Positions 42,081 to 50,747 are shown, counted from the first letter of the stretch. The stretch: DNA of 64,000 bases from G016234445 sp964438865 (GCA_964438865.1 CAYTMI010000003.1:189913-253912), one strand, 5' to 3'. Notes: generated by a model from the sequence alone, not told the origin. Made by a program: numbers and translations.

Positions 42081-42491
42081 ATGGCATCGACACAACAGGC
42101 TGCGTCGCGCCTGGCAGGGGTTGGCCATCGGCTGACCGGGCCAAGGAAGGCCGTGCTCGATGCGATAGCCGCGGAACCGGCGCCCTTCACGGTGGAGGAA
42201 CTCTGCAACGCGGTCCCCGGTGTGGGACGGGCGACTGTCTTCCGGACCGTGCGGCTGCTGCAGGACCTCGATGTGGTGTGCCGTCTACCGCTGGAAGACG
42301 GGAGCGTGCGTTATCAGCTCTCCGCCGGGGACCACCATCACCACCTGATCTGCAGCGAATGCGGAAGGGTCTCGGAATTCAACGACCCGGCCCTGGACCG
42401 GCTTATCCAGGAGAACGCCCATGGCGCGGGGTTTCGCCTGGACGGCCACAGCCTGGAACTGTATGGCCGCTGCGCGGGCTGCGCGGGCTAA
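42081..42491 (+). CDS. Fur-family metalloregulator
   Basis: A 136-residue repressor with the winged-helix domain (VGRATVFRTVRLLQDLDVV) and the family metal motif HHHHLICSECG (residues 85-95), plus C131-x2-C134 near the end for the structural zinc. Whether it senses Fe, Zn, Mn or peroxide cannot be told; the double CxxC is common in Fur and Zur. It sits 522 bases before the peptide-transporter operon. The TAA overlaps a minus-strand open frame by three bases. Confidence 0.9.
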   Translation: MASTQQAASRLAGVGHRLTGPRKAVLDAIAAEPAPFTVEELCNAVPGVGRATVFRTVRLLQDLDVVCRLPLEDGSVRYQLSAGDHHHHLICSECGRVSEFNDPALDRLIQENAHGAGFRLDGHSLELYGRCAGCAG

Positions 42492-42658
42492 CGGTCGCCG
42501 GCGAAGTCGCGGAGGAGCGTCTTCATCCCGGGCTTGAAGACGACCTTGCCTTCGATGACCACGACTTCGTTGTTGAGGAAGAGTTGGACGGCGCGGCTGA
42601 GGACGTTCCCTTCAGGGTCGACACGCTGAGGCGGGCGGGCCCCCGCGGGTTGACCACT
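42488..42658 (-). pseudogene. Possible C-terminal gene remnant
   Basis: A minus-strand frame of 56 codons ends FAGDR and contains LFLNNEVVVIEGKVVFKPG. Third codon positions are strongly G/C as in real genes here, and the TAG overlaps the Fur-gene TAA as convergent genes in this window often do. There is an in-frame stop just upstream and no start codon before its last 15 codons, so if real it is the tail of a broken gene. No family recognised. Confidence 0.3.
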
Positions 42659-43013
42659 TCACGAGAAATCCACAGGCTATGCATCGGACGTATGGATTCA
42701 TCGAAAAGGGGAGCGTGGAGCCCGCGTGTTAGCCCGTTCGCCGTCTTCGACGAGAAACCTCCGCGGCAGAGGCCCCCAACAGGCTGGGGGGCCAGCTGAG
42801 AGCCCTCTCCCCGACGCCGCGACCCGAGACATTGGCGACGTCAATAGCTCAGGGGTGTGCCCTGCGGCGATTCCAATCACTGTGCGCACGAGCAGGAGGT
42901 GGAACGCGAAAGTGCCCTGACAAAGGCGCCGGAGAAGTCAAGGGATATTGACCTTAGGGGCTTCGGCGCGCACCTTACCGTCCGGTTAATCGAAGAGGAG
43001 GGAACCAACCACG
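42659..43013. other. Long gap upstream of the peptide-transporter operon
   Basis: About 355 bases without a supported gene. I see a GGCCCCC/GGGGGCC hairpin (42771-42793), a TTGACC at 42948 without a matched -10, and the strong GAGGAGG ribosome site of the next gene. No known riboswitch was recognised. Confidence 0.4.
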
Positions 43014-44726
43014 ATGACCAAATCCTTCTTGAGGGTGCTTTTCGGCATCCTCGCTGTTTTCGCCGTCATGGCGATCGCTGTTGCATGCGGCGACGACGAT
43101 GAGGGCGACACAGGCGGCGATGCTACCAAGCCGGCCGCCACCACCGCACCAGACGCCAAGCCGTCGGGCACCATCACCATCGCGGCGACCCAGTTCGAGA
43201 CGTGGGATCCGCACATCTCGGACTTCGCCCAGGACATCGCCCACTTCTTCATGGTGTGGCGCGGCCTCTACGAGTTCGACCTGAACTCCAAGCCCGTCCC
43301 CAGCATGGCTGCGGCTGCGCCGACGGTTTCGACCGACGGCAAGACCTACACCGTCAAGCTGAAGCCAGGCCTGAAGTGGTCGGACGGCTCCCCGATGACG
43401 GCGAAGGACTTCGTCGCCGGCATGCAGCGCACCTGTGACTTTGCCGTCGCGGGCCACTACCAGTACATCCTCACGGCCGTAGCTGGCTGCGACGCAGCCT
43501 ACGACCCCAAGAACAAGGACAAGACCGCCGCCGAAATCGACACGATCCGCAAGGCCGTGGGCGCCAAGGCAATCGACGACTTGACGGTCGAATACAAGCT
43601 GACGGACGCGCAGCCCACCTTCCCGATTCTCCTTGCGATGTGGCCCACCTTCCCGGTGCCCACCTCCAAGGTGACGAACATCTACGACCCCAAGTTCCTT
43701 GGGCCGCTCGAGATGCTCTACAACGGGCCGTTCATGCCAAAGGCCTACACCGAGAAGTCGACCCTGGAACTCGTGCCGAACCCGAACTGGTCCGGCGCTG
43801 CGAAGCCCAAGGTCGAAAAGATCGTGCTGAAGTACATCGATGACGCCGCGGTGGCGAACAACGCCTACCGCAGCGGCGAACTCGACGCCAGCATCGCCAA
43901 CGCCTCCGAACTCGACAAGCTGCGGACGGAGTTCTCCAAAGAACTCTACCTCTACCCCGCGACCCGGACGATCGGGCTCGAGTTCCAGATGAAAGACTCA
44001 CTCATGGCAAAGGCTGACGTGCGCCTCGCCCTGTCGCAGGCCACTGACCGCGCCACCATGATGAAGGTCGTCTTCAAGGACGGGAACACCGCCACCACGA
44101 GCTGGGTGCCCCCGGCCCGCAACGGCCTCAAGGGCGGCGAATACGACAGCACCCTCGGCTTTGACGTGGCGAAGGCCAAGGCGAGCCTCACCAAGGCCGG
44201 CTATGCCGGCGGCGCGGGCTTCCCCAAGCTCACGATGCTCCTCGTCGACAGTGCCACCAACAAGGCCCTTGGTGAATTCCTCCAGGCCGAGTGGAAGAAG
44301 CACCTGGCCATCGAGCTGACCCTGGAGTTCACCGACTCGAAGACGCGGTCGGCTCGCTTCAACAGCGGCGCCTTCCAGATCGTCACCGGCGGCTGGCAGG
44401 AAGACTATCCGGACCCGGAGAACTGGTTCCTCGGCCTCTGGGAGACCGGCGGGTCCATCAACAAGACGAATACGAGCATCGCGGCGCTCGACACCACCAT
44501 CGGCAAGGCCAAGTTCAACACGAACGACGAGGCCCGCCGCCAGCTCTACCGTGACGCCGAGAAGCAGCTTCTCGAAACCGCCAGCGGCATCGCCCCGCTG
44601 TGGCACACCCAGGCCAAGTTCCTGGTGAAGCCGCACATCAAGGGCATGGTGGAATCCAAGCGTCCTGGCGACACGTTCGTCCCGGGCGACTGGAACCCAG
44701 AGCTCTGGTCCACCACCAAGAAGTAA
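43014..44726 (+). CDS. Peptide/solute ABC transporter substrate-binding lipoprotein (family 5)
   Basis: A 570-residue extracytoplasmic binding protein of the DppA/OppA family. The signal peptide ends in a lipobox, MAIAVACGDDD, so it is lipid-anchored, followed by an Asp/Thr/Ala-rich linker. GTITIAATQFETWDPHISD opens the domain; KPGLKWSDGSPMTAKDF and GGWQEDYPDPENWFLGLW are family signatures. It should capture oligopeptides or a similar ligand. GAGGAGG precedes it, and a GC hairpin after its stop may raise its level over the permeases. Confidence 0.93.
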   Translation: MTKSFLRVLFGILAVFAVMAIAVACGDDDEGDTGGDATKPAATTAPDAKPSGTITIAATQFETWDPHISDFAQDIAHFFMVWRGLYEFDLNSKPVPSMAAAAPTVSTDGKTYTVKLKPGLKWSDGSPMTAKDFVAGMQRTCDFAVAGHYQYILTAVAGCDAAYDPKNKDKTAAEIDTIRKAVGAKAIDDLTVEYKLTDAQPTFPILLAMWPTFPVPTSKVTNIYDPKFLGPLEMLYNGPFMPKAYTEKSTLELVPNPNWSGAAKPKVEKIVLKYIDDAAVANNAYRSGELDASIANASELDKLRTEFSKELYLYPATRTIGLEFQMKDSLMAKADVRLALSQATDRATMMKVVFKDGNTATTSWVPPARNGLKGGEYDSTLGFDVAKAKASLTKAGYAGGAGFPKLTMLLVDSATNKALGEFLQAEWKKHLAIELTLEFTDSKTRSARFNSGAFQIVTGGWQEDYPDPENWFLGLWETGGSINKTNTSIAALDTTIGKAKFNTNDEARRQLYRDAEKQLLETASGIAPLWHTQAKFLVKPHIKGMVESKRPGDTFVPGDWNPELWSTTKK

Positions 44727-44765
44727 GCGGCGCTCCAGGGCACCTGCGAACCTTCAACGTTCAGG

Positions 44766-44794
44766 GCGGGGGGCGCTCCGATGAGCCCCCCCGC
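44766..44794 (+). terminator. Intra-operon GC hairpin
   Basis: GCGGGGGGC pairs with GCCCCCCCGC around a ten-base loop, then TCGCTTTCC. Between binding-protein and permease genes such stems usually stabilise or partly terminate the message. Confidence 0.45.
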
Positions 44795-44817
44795 TCGCTT
44801 TCCAGCCAAGGGCCTCT

Positions 44818-45765
44818 ATGCTCGTTTACACAATTCGCCGCGTCCTTGCCATCATCCCGCTGATCTGGGCGGTCGCAACGGTCACCTTCTTCCTGATGCA
44901 CTCTGTCCAGGGGGGACCGTTCGACCAGGACCGGCCGCTGTCCCCGGCGGCGCGAGAAAACCTCGAAGAGCGGTATGGCCTTGGCGACCCACTCCCTGTC
45001 CAGTACGTCAAGTATCTGCAAGGCATCGTCACCGGCGACCTCGGCATCTCGTTCGCCAATAACCGCGACGTCGCCGACATCATCAGGGAACGGATGCAGA
45101 CCTCGATACAGCTCGGAATTGCTGCGTTCGCGTTCGCGACGTTCTTCGGGCTCGCCCTCGGGACGGTATCAGCGTTCAACCAGAACGGAGTGGGCGACTA
45201 CGTTGGCGTGTTCCTGGCAACCGCGGGTGCGGCCTTGCCGAGCTTCGTGCTGGCGCCCCTGCTCGTGATCGCGTTCGCCCTCAAGTTCCCCTGGTTCAAC
45301 GTTTTGAGTTCGGACTACGCGATCTGGCCCCTGTTCCGGGGAGACTTCGGGGACTTCCGGCAGCTCCCGCTGCCCACCGTCGCGCTCGGCTTCCTTCCCA
45401 TGGCGTTCATCGCGCGCATCACTCGCGCAAGCATGCTCGACGTCCTGCGGCAGGACTACATCCGCACGGCGCGGTCGAAGGGGCTCACGGAGGTCGCGGT
45501 CGTGATCCGCCACGCGGCGAAGAATGCGATGATCCCGGTGCTCACGGTGCTCGGCCCGATCTTCGCCGGCCTCATCACTGGCTCGTTCATCATCGAGACC
45601 AACTTTGCCATCCCCGGGCTTGGCCGGGAGTTCATCCGCGCGGTCCTGATCCGCGACTACGGTCTCATCATGGGGACGACGCTCTTCTTCACCGTTATCA
45701 TTGCGCTGATGAACCTCCTCGTGGACCTCGCCTACGGGGTCGCCGACCCCCGCATCCGGTTCTAG
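44818..45765 (+). CDS. Peptide ABC transporter permease (DppB type)
   Basis: A 315-residue inner-membrane protein with six segments, opening MLVYTIRRVLAIIPLIWAVA as DppB/OppB proteins do. The coupling loop for the ATPase is DVLRQDYIRTARSKGLTE. It forms the channel with the next gene's product. ATP-binding subunits are not in the window directly after dppC, so they are encoded elsewhere or shared. Confidence 0.93.
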   Translation: MLVYTIRRVLAIIPLIWAVATVTFFLMHSVQGGPFDQDRPLSPAARENLEERYGLGDPLPVQYVKYLQGIVTGDLGISFANNRDVADIIRERMQTSIQLGIAAFAFATFFGLALGTVSAFNQNGVGDYVGVFLATAGAALPSFVLAPLLVIAFALKFPWFNVLSSDYAIWPLFRGDFGDFRQLPLPTVALGFLPMAFIARITRASMLDVLRQDYIRTARSKGLTEVAVVIRHAAKNAMIPVLTVLGPIFAGLITGSFIIETNFAIPGLGREFIRAVLIRDYGLIMGTTLFFTVIIALMNLLVDLAYGVADPRIRF

Positions 45766-45777
45766 GAGCGCTTCGCC

Positions 45778-46776
45778 ATGGCGGTAGACCAGCAACGAAT
45801 CGCTCAGCCCTTCGATTTTGCAAGCGATCAAATCCACACCAAGCAGCGCGGCCTCTGGTCCCAGGCGTTCTCAAGGCTCGTCCGGAACCGGCTGGCCATC
45901 GCCGCGGCGGCGCTCCTGCTGGTAATCGTCGCGGTCAGCGTACTCGGCGACGTCCTGCAAGTCGTCCGGCGCCACGACACGGACATCCAGGACTATTCCG
46001 TCATCGAACAGAATGTGAGCTGGAATCACTGGCTCGGCACGGACGGCCTCGGCCGCGACCTCTGGGCGCGCATGTTGGACGCCACTCTGTTCTCCCTGAA
46101 GATCGGCCTCGGCGCGCAGTTCCTTATTCTCGTCGTCGGGGCGCTCGTGGGGATGGCCGCCGCGTTGGGTGGGCGCTGGACCGACGGCATCCTCATGTGG
46201 ATCACCGACCTTGCGTTCGCCTTCCCCGACCTCCTGATGATCATCCTCCTGCGGCAGGTGCTGCTCGGCCGCGAATGGCCGGTGATTGGCGAAGGTAGCT
46301 GGCCGGGGTGGGTGTTCTTCCTTCCGGACACGGTCCCCGGATTTCCGCCCACCTTGCTCCTCACCATCGTCGCGATTTCGTTCGTGAGCTGGGTGACGGT
46401 GGCGCGTCTCATCCGCGGCCAGATGCTCTCTATCAAGGAGCAGGACTACATCCTCGCGGCGCGTGCCGTCGGAGCGAGCAACTGGCGCGTTGTCCGCAGC
46501 CACATGCTCCCCAACACCCTCAGTGCCGTGATCGTCGCCGTAACCTTCGGCATCCCCCTCGCGATCTTCGCAGAAGCCGCGCTCGGCTTCGTCGGCCTGG
46601 GCGTGGCCCCACCCGCGGCGAGCCTGGGGTCGCTCATCAACGACGGCCGCGACCACCTGCGCTCGCAGCCCCTGGAAATCGTGTGGCCAGCGATCATGAT
46701 CGCGACGTTGATGCTGTGCTTCACGTTCCTCGGCGACGGGCTGCGGGACGCGCTCGACCCGCGGACGCGCAAGTAG
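45778..46776 (+). CDS. Peptide ABC transporter permease (DppC type)
   Basis: A 332-residue membrane permease of the DppC/OppC type, with the extra cytoplasmic N-terminus, LGTDGLGRDLWARML and the EAA loop SIKEQDYILAARAVGASN. It ends FLGDGLRDALDPRTRK, typical of the family. It follows dppB by 12 bases and is the last gene of the operon before tRNA-Ala. Confidence 0.93.
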   Translation: MAVDQQRIAQPFDFASDQIHTKQRGLWSQAFSRLVRNRLAIAAAALLLVIVAVSVLGDVLQVVRRHDTDIQDYSVIEQNVSWNHWLGTDGLGRDLWARMLDATLFSLKIGLGAQFLILVVGALVGMAAALGGRWTDGILMWITDLAFAFPDLLMIILLRQVLLGREWPVIGEGSWPGWVFFLPDTVPGFPPTLLLTIVAISFVSWVTVARLIRGQMLSIKEQDYILAARAVGASNWRVVRSHMLPNTLSAVIVAVTFGIPLAIFAEAALGFVGLGVAPPAASLGSLINDGRDHLRSQPLEIVWPAIMIATLMLCFTFLGDGLRDALDPRTRK

Positions 46777-46805
46777 GAAGCCCCCCAACGGGTGCGCGGC
46801 GGCGT

Positions 46806-46835
46806 TTGCCGCTGACCGTCTGCCGCTGGTACGAT
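46806..46835 (+). promoter_or_regulatory. Promoter of tRNA-Ala
   Basis: TTGCCG at 46806-46811 and TACGAT at 46830-46835 are 18 bases apart; TG at 46827 makes it an extended -10 (TGGTACGAT). The tRNA begins 13 bases on. Confidence 0.5.
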
Positions 46836-46848
46836 CAGCAGGTTCCGC

Positions 46849-46924
46849 GGGGCTGTAGCTCAATCGGGAGAGCGCAACACTGGCAGTGTTGAGGTAGAGG
46901 GTTCAAATCCCTCCAGCTCCACCA
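46849..46924 (+). tRNA. tRNA-Ala (anticodon GGC)
   Basis: A 76-base cloverleaf with encoded CCA. Acceptor GGGGCTG pairs with CAGCTCC, the anticodon stem CAACA/TGTTG holds the loop CTGGCAG (anticodon GGC), and the T-arm is GAGGG-TTCAAAT-CCCTC. The 3' part is also the left attachment repeat of the integrated element. Its T-loop has A where the right-hand copy and most tRNAs have G (TTCAAAT versus TTCGAAT), suggesting the 3' end was brought in by the element. Confidence 0.93.
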
Positions 46925-46941
46925 GTTTTCTGAATCTAGAC
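46879..46941 (+). repeat. Left attachment repeat
   Basis: It begins ACTGGCAGTGTTGAGG inside the tRNA anticodon arm and runs through the CCA end to TTTCTGAATCTAGAC. It matches 55192-55254 at 61 of 63 positions. Confidence 0.9.
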
Positions 46942-46950
46942 AAGACAATA

Positions 46951-46975
46951 AGAAGGCCTCATCTCGGGGCCTTCT
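46951..46975 (+). terminator. Terminator after tRNA-Ala
   Basis: AGAAGGCC and GGCCTTCT form a perfect eight-base stem around a nine-base loop, followed by GGCGTTTGAC. A very similar hairpin lies after the right repeat at 55265. Confidence 0.55.
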
Positions 46976-46981
46976 GGCGTT

Positions 46982-47004
46982 TGACAGCAACCGGTGACAG
47001 CAAC
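46982..47004 (+). repeat. Left arm-type repeats TGACAGCAAC x2
   Basis: TGACAGCAAC occurs at 46982-46991 and 46995-47004, just inside the left end. The same pair occurs at 55087-55108 near the right end. They are likely integrase arm or excisionase sites. Confidence 0.6.
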
Positions 47005-47023
47005 CCGGTTTCTACTTGACGGA

Positions 47024-48160
47024 TTATCGGACTGCGAGGAGGCGATCCATCTTCTCGGCGGCTTCGTCCTGGAGGTGGGGGAGGACGTGGGTGTAGAGAT
47101 CCATGGTCACGGCGATCCGGGAGTGACCGAGCGTCTCCTGGACGACTTTGGGCTGCACACCGAGCGCGAGCATGAGGGTGGCGGCGGAGTGCCGGAGGCT
47201 GTGGACGGTGAAGGTGTCCGGCATCCCGGCGCTCGCGGCGTGTTCCTTGAACTCACGAAGGAAGTTGCGGCCGTCGATTGGCGTGCCCACGGTGGTCGTG
47301 AACACGAGCGCGGCGTCGGCCCACACGGGGGCGCGGAGGCGTTCTTCAACCTGTCGCAGGCGGTGTTGCCGCAGGGCTTCGACGGCGAAGGCTGCCAGCT
47401 TCACCACACGGCGGGAGCTGGCGTTCTTGGGTTCGGCGACTCGCCATCCGCCCGGAACCTTCATCAGGGATTGCCGGACGGCAAGGTGCCCCGAATCGAG
47501 GTCGATCGCATCCCACGTGAGCGCCAGCAATTCGCCGCGTCGGAGGCCGGCGGCAAGCGCGACAAGGTAAGCGGCTTCGAGATGATCGCCGCGGACCTGT
47601 TCGACGAAGCGGTGAGCCTGGTCGACGGTGAACGCCCGGACGTTGGTCGAGCCAATGCGCGGGGGGTCGACGAGCGTCGCTACGTTGCGGGGGATGATGC
47701 CTTCGCGCAGGGCCTGGGCGAGGGCGCGACCTAGCACCCTGTGGATATGCAGGACGGTCGCGGGGGCGAGCCCGGCGGCAAGCTTGTCGCGGTAGAGGCG
47801 TTGGAGGTGTGACGGGGCAAGGCGGGCGAGCGGCACCGTCTCAAGGGCCGGAAGGATGTGGCGCCGGACATCCTTGGAGTAGAGGTGGAAGGTCGACTCC
47901 TTGACGCTGGCGACGACCGTGTCGGCGAGCCATCCATTCAAGTAAGAGCCCAAGGTAGTCTTCTCGTTGGGCGGAGTGACGCCACGATGAAGCTCATGCA
48001 GGGCAGTGGCGACCTTATCGGCGACGGCGGCGCGGGTGGCCCCGTAGTAGGGCTTGCGCCGCAACTTGCCGTCTTCGTCCCTCATGGTGACGGCGCCGGC
48101 CCAACGCCCGTCCTTGCGCTGGTAGACGCTGCCTTCGTGGTTTCCGCGTTTGCTGGTCAT
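47024..48160 (-). CDS. Tyrosine recombinase (phage-type integrase)
   Basis: A 378-residue integrase: N-terminal arm-binding domain (GSVYQRKDGRWAGAV), SAM-like core-binding domain (about residues 65-160) and catalytic domain. The catalytic set is R207 (GLRRGE), H320-x2-R323 (HSLRH), H346 (LGHSR) and nucleophile Y356 (DLYTHV). It lies at the left end, transcribed toward the tRNA, with its stop 83 bases from the repeat, as expected of the enzyme that placed the element. It is full length and looks intact. Confidence 0.95.
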   Translation of the reverse strand: MTSKRGNHEGSVYQRKDGRWAGAVTMRDEDGKLRRKPYYGATRAAVADKVATALHELHRGVTPPNEKTTLGSYLNGWLADTVVASVKESTFHLYSKDVRRHILPALETVPLARLAPSHLQRLYRDKLAAGLAPATVLHIHRVLGRALAQALREGIIPRNVATLVDPPRIGSTNVRAFTVDQAHRFVEQVRGDHLEAAYLVALAAGLRRGELLALTWDAIDLDSGHLAVRQSLMKVPGGWRVAEPKNASSRRVVKLAAFAVEALRQHRLRQVEERLRAPVWADAALVFTTTVGTPIDGRNFLREFKEHAASAGMPDTFTVHSLRHSAATLMLALGVQPKVVQETLGHSRIAVTMDLYTHVLPHLQDEAAEKMDRLLAVR

Positions 48161-48179
48161 GGTGTGCCTCCTTTGGGGG

Positions 48180-49316
48180 TTAGTGATTCAGGGCGGGGCA
48201 CTGAGCCCCGCAGTTCTTCTGGTCGTAGCGCCGGGGCTGAAAGGTGGTGCCGCACCGCGAGCATTGACGGGCCTCGAGGGGGACACCCGCACGTGCCCGG
48301 GAACTCCGCTTGGATACCATCCAGACGGTCGTTATGCGGCATGGCGGGCACCAGTTCTTGCGGCCGGCCGGAGCCTTGTTCCCCTCGCGCCGATACGCCT
48401 TGCCGCAGCCGTCGCACCGGGCGATCGAGTGTGCGCCGGTGATCGCGGTGATGAACTGGTAGAGAAGGGTGCCGAACGCATCGGCTTGTAGCACGAACCG
48501 CGGCACCTGAGCATCCTTCTTCCAGTCGAGGCCTGGGCGAAACCTCGCCATTCGCGTGAGCGTGTGGACGTATTGTGCGAACCGGAACCGAGCTACGTAG
48601 ACTCGTGTGGCCAGAGTGTGGCCCGGTTCGCCAGTGCCGGGATTCGGCATGAAGCCCGGAGCCCCTGTGAAGTGCCCCATCGTGAACGTTGACCACTCGT
48701 CGTCTGAACCGAGGTCGCGGAGCGGCCCTAGCGGGCTGGCATCCCGCAGCTTTGCGGCAATCGAAAGGCCCGTGCGGAGTTGGTCGGCGAGGCGGACGTA
48801 CGACGTGACGAACTCGAAGTGGCCGAGCCCCGAATACGGGACCATGCAGCCTACCGGGTCTGGGTCTCCAGGTGCCCAGTCGACGCCTGGGTGTCCGGTC
48901 CCCTTGCGCCACCAATCCGGGCGATCGAAGAGGAGGGGCATGGGCGCCGGGTTGTGCGCCACCGGTAGGGCATGGAGGCAAAAGCCCACTGGCCCGTAAC
49001 GGCGGACGAAGCGCGACACCTCCGTCGCGTTGGTCACGCGTAACAGAGCGCCGAGCATGCCCTCGGGCCGGCGCTCCGGCGGTATGCCGCTGGGTGGCTC
49101 GAACGTCCACCGTACCAGCCCCCGCGGGCCGTCTTGCAGCGCTGCGGGCCTGGCTCGCCAGACCCGCTCTTCGATTGAGCCGGGAACTAGATCATCTTCC
49201 AGCCAGACCACCGACGGGACGGGGACGGGATCGTTCGCCAGCGCGTCCGTCCCCACAACGCCGTCTGGTCCAGCGAACCCGGCCAGCTCAGCGCGTTCCG
49301 TCCAAGTTTTATCCAT
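48180..49316 (-). CDS. Unknown protein with two C-terminal zinc-finger motifs
   Basis: A 378-residue protein directly upstream of the integrase gene, 20 bp from it and on the same strand. The N-terminal 280 residues are not recognised. The C-terminus has two cysteine sets: CDGCGKAYRR with NWCPPC, and CSRCGTTFQPRRYDQ with NCGAQC. It resembles finger-bearing proteins near phage integrases but I assign no family. ATG 49316 is chosen because TATGCT stands seven bases upstream. It could be a regulator or a cargo (defence) gene. Confidence 0.6.
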   Translation of the reverse strand: MDKTWTERAELAGFAGPDGVVGTDALANDPVPVPSVVWLEDDLVPGSIEERVWRARPAALQDGPRGLVRWTFEPPSGIPPERRPEGMLGALLRVTNATEVSRFVRRYGPVGFCLHALPVAHNPAPMPLLFDRPDWWRKGTGHPGVDWAPGDPDPVGCMVPYSGLGHFEFVTSYVRLADQLRTGLSIAAKLRDASPLGPLRDLGSDDEWSTFTMGHFTGAPGFMPNPGTGEPGHTLATRVYVARFRFAQYVHTLTRMARFRPGLDWKKDAQVPRFVLQADAFGTLLYQFITAITGAHSIARCDGCGKAYRREGNKAPAGRKNWCPPCRITTVWMVSKRSSRARAGVPLEARQCSRCGTTFQPRRYDQKNCGAQCPALNH

Positions 49317-49323
49317 AGTTGTC

Positions 49324-49329
49324 AGCATA
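49324..49329 (-). promoter_or_regulatory. Leaderless-type -10 box TATGCT (zinc-finger gene)
   Basis: TATGCT on the minus strand lies seven bases before ATG 49316. It is divergent from the excisionase-like gene at 49401. Confidence 0.45.
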
Positions 49330-49400
49330 CTCTCCTGGCCGTCGGCGTCAATATGAGTGCCAGGCGACCCGCGCACACGGCGGGCGCAAGGGAGAAATCC

Positions 49401-49601
49401 ATGATGACGGCGACGGTTGGCGAGCGCCTCCTCTACCGGGTCCCGGAGGCCGCGGCGCTATTAGGGATGTCCCGGACGGTCGTTTACGAGTTGATGGCCG
49501 CCGGGGAACTGACGGCAGTTCACATCGGGGCGAGCGTGCGGGTGACGGCGGCCTCGCTGCGCGAGTTCGTGGCCAGGCTGGAAGCGGAGGTCTCCGCTTA
49601 G
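49401..49601 (+). CDS. Excisionase/AlpA-like helix-turn-helix protein
   Basis: A 66-residue MerR/excisionase-type DNA-binding protein: LYRVPEAAALLGMSRTVVYELMAAGEL, then VHIGASVRVTAASLREFVARLE. The HTH and the following wing fill the protein. In satellites, AlpA-type proteins switch on excision and int expression. ATG 49401 has GGGAG eight bases upstream. It opens the plus-strand replication module. Confidence 0.85.
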   Translation: MMTATVGERLLYRVPEAAALLGMSRTVVYELMAAGELTAVHIGASVRVTAASLREFVARLEAEVSA

Positions 49602-49671
49602 CCCCCGGGACGCGCCGCGCCCGCCGTCTGAAGGCGGGCGACATAGGTGCGGCGCCTGGGCGACGCGAGTG

Positions 49672-50052
49672 ATGCGTCTTATGAAAAACCATACCAAGAC
49701 ACCAACACTGGTCAACGTCGAACTTAGGACCGCGCGGCCGATGTGTGACTTCTGCGCGCGGGGCGATCCGGAGTGGGAGTACCCGTGCGAGAACTTCACC
49801 GGCCTCACGATCCACGGCAAGCTTGGCAGCCCGGTTGCGGGGGCGACGTGGTTCTCGGTGGGCGAGTGGGGGGCATGCGAGGCCTGTCGTCGCCTCGTTG
49901 AACATGAGGACTGGGATCGGTTGGTCAACCGGATACTGGCCGCGCGCGGGGATCCGCGCGCGGCGGGCTTCCGCGCTGGGCTCGCGCAGGTCATTGACCG
50001 TTTTCGAACTCACCGGGCGGGGCCGGCGGTGAGAGCGGGTGAACGACCGTGA
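49672..50052 (+). CDS. Small protein with Cys motifs
   Basis: About 126 residues, containing CDFCARGDPEWEYPC and CEACRRL, a four-cysteine set fit for one zinc ion, with helical ends. No family recognised. The start is uncertain among GTG 49669, ATG 49672 and ATG 49681. Its stop overlaps the primase-polymerase start (GTGA), tying it to the replication genes. Confidence 0.5.
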   Translation: MRLMKNHTKTPTLVNVELRTARPMCDFCARGDPEWEYPCENFTGLTIHGKLGSPVAGATWFSVGEWGACEACRRLVEHEDWDRLVNRILAARGDPRAAGFRAGLAQVIDRFRTHRAGPAVRAGERP

Positions 50053-50747
50053 GCGCCGGGACGCGCCCCCTTTCTGCGAACTCGGATATTGACGAGATCC
50101 GCCGCGCTCTGGGCGTGCTATTCGAACCCGGCCAGGTTGTCGAGCTGCGCGCTCTCCGGGGGCGCGATGTGACAACGGGCTACTTTGACGACTTCGAGAT
50201 GCTCGCGCTCCAGGCGGCCAAGCTCTCGGGACACTGGGACGGCATCTACGTGACGATCCAGCGGATCAACCCTGCCCTGCTGGCCAGGCGCTGCAACCGG
50301 ATGGAGGTCGGTGGCAAAGGGACCGGCGACGGCGAAGTTGTTGGATACCGATGGATCCCGCTCGACTTCGACGCGGTGCGGCCGACTGACGTCAGTTCGT
50401 CGGACGAAGAGCACGAATTGGCGATCCACCGGGCGCGGAATGCGCGTGACTGGCTCGTCACCGAGGGCTTCGACCAGTGGGCACTCGCGGACAGCGGCAA
50501 CGGTGCCCACCTGCTGCTGCCGGCCGATTACGGAGCGGGGGAGAAGGAGAAGGTGCGGGCCTTCATCGCCGCCGTTGCCGAGCGATTCAGTGATGACGCC
50601 GTGAAGGTTGACCTCACCGTGTTCAACCCAAGCCGGATCTGGAAACTCTACGGCACGAAGGCGTGCAAGGGTGACGACTTCAAAGGCGGCGCCGGCAACC
50701 CGCCGCGGCCGCACCGGATCGCCCGGCTCCTGGAGGTCCAGCTGTGA
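50049..50747 (+). CDS. Primase-polymerase (AEP/prim-pol-like) protein
   Basis: A 232-residue archaeo-eukaryotic-primase-type protein, GTG start. Likely catalytic features are the acidic pair in IPLDFDAVRP (about residues 104-111), the ADSGNGAHLLLPAD loop with His, and a late KVDLTVFNPSRIWKLYGT segment. It would prime the element's own replication. It overlaps both neighbours by four bases (GTGA), so it is translated with the helicase. Confidence 0.75.
   Translation: MSAGTRPLSANSDIDEIRRALGVLFEPGQVVELRALRGRDVTTGYFDDFEMLALQAAKLSGHWDGIYVTIQRINPALLARRCNRMEVGGKGTGDGEVVGYRWIPLDFDAVRPTDVSSSDEEHELAIHRARNARDWLVTEGFDQWALADSGNGAHLLLPADYGAGEKEKVRAFIAAVAERFSDDAVKVDLTVFNPSRIWKLYGTKACKGDDFKGGAGNPPRPHRIARLLEVQL

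Noticed and set aside
49348..50175. Minus-strand open frame across the excisionase-like and Cys-motif genes
   Set aside because: Low-complexity Arg/Pro sequence; the opposite strand has an HTH protein with ribosome site.
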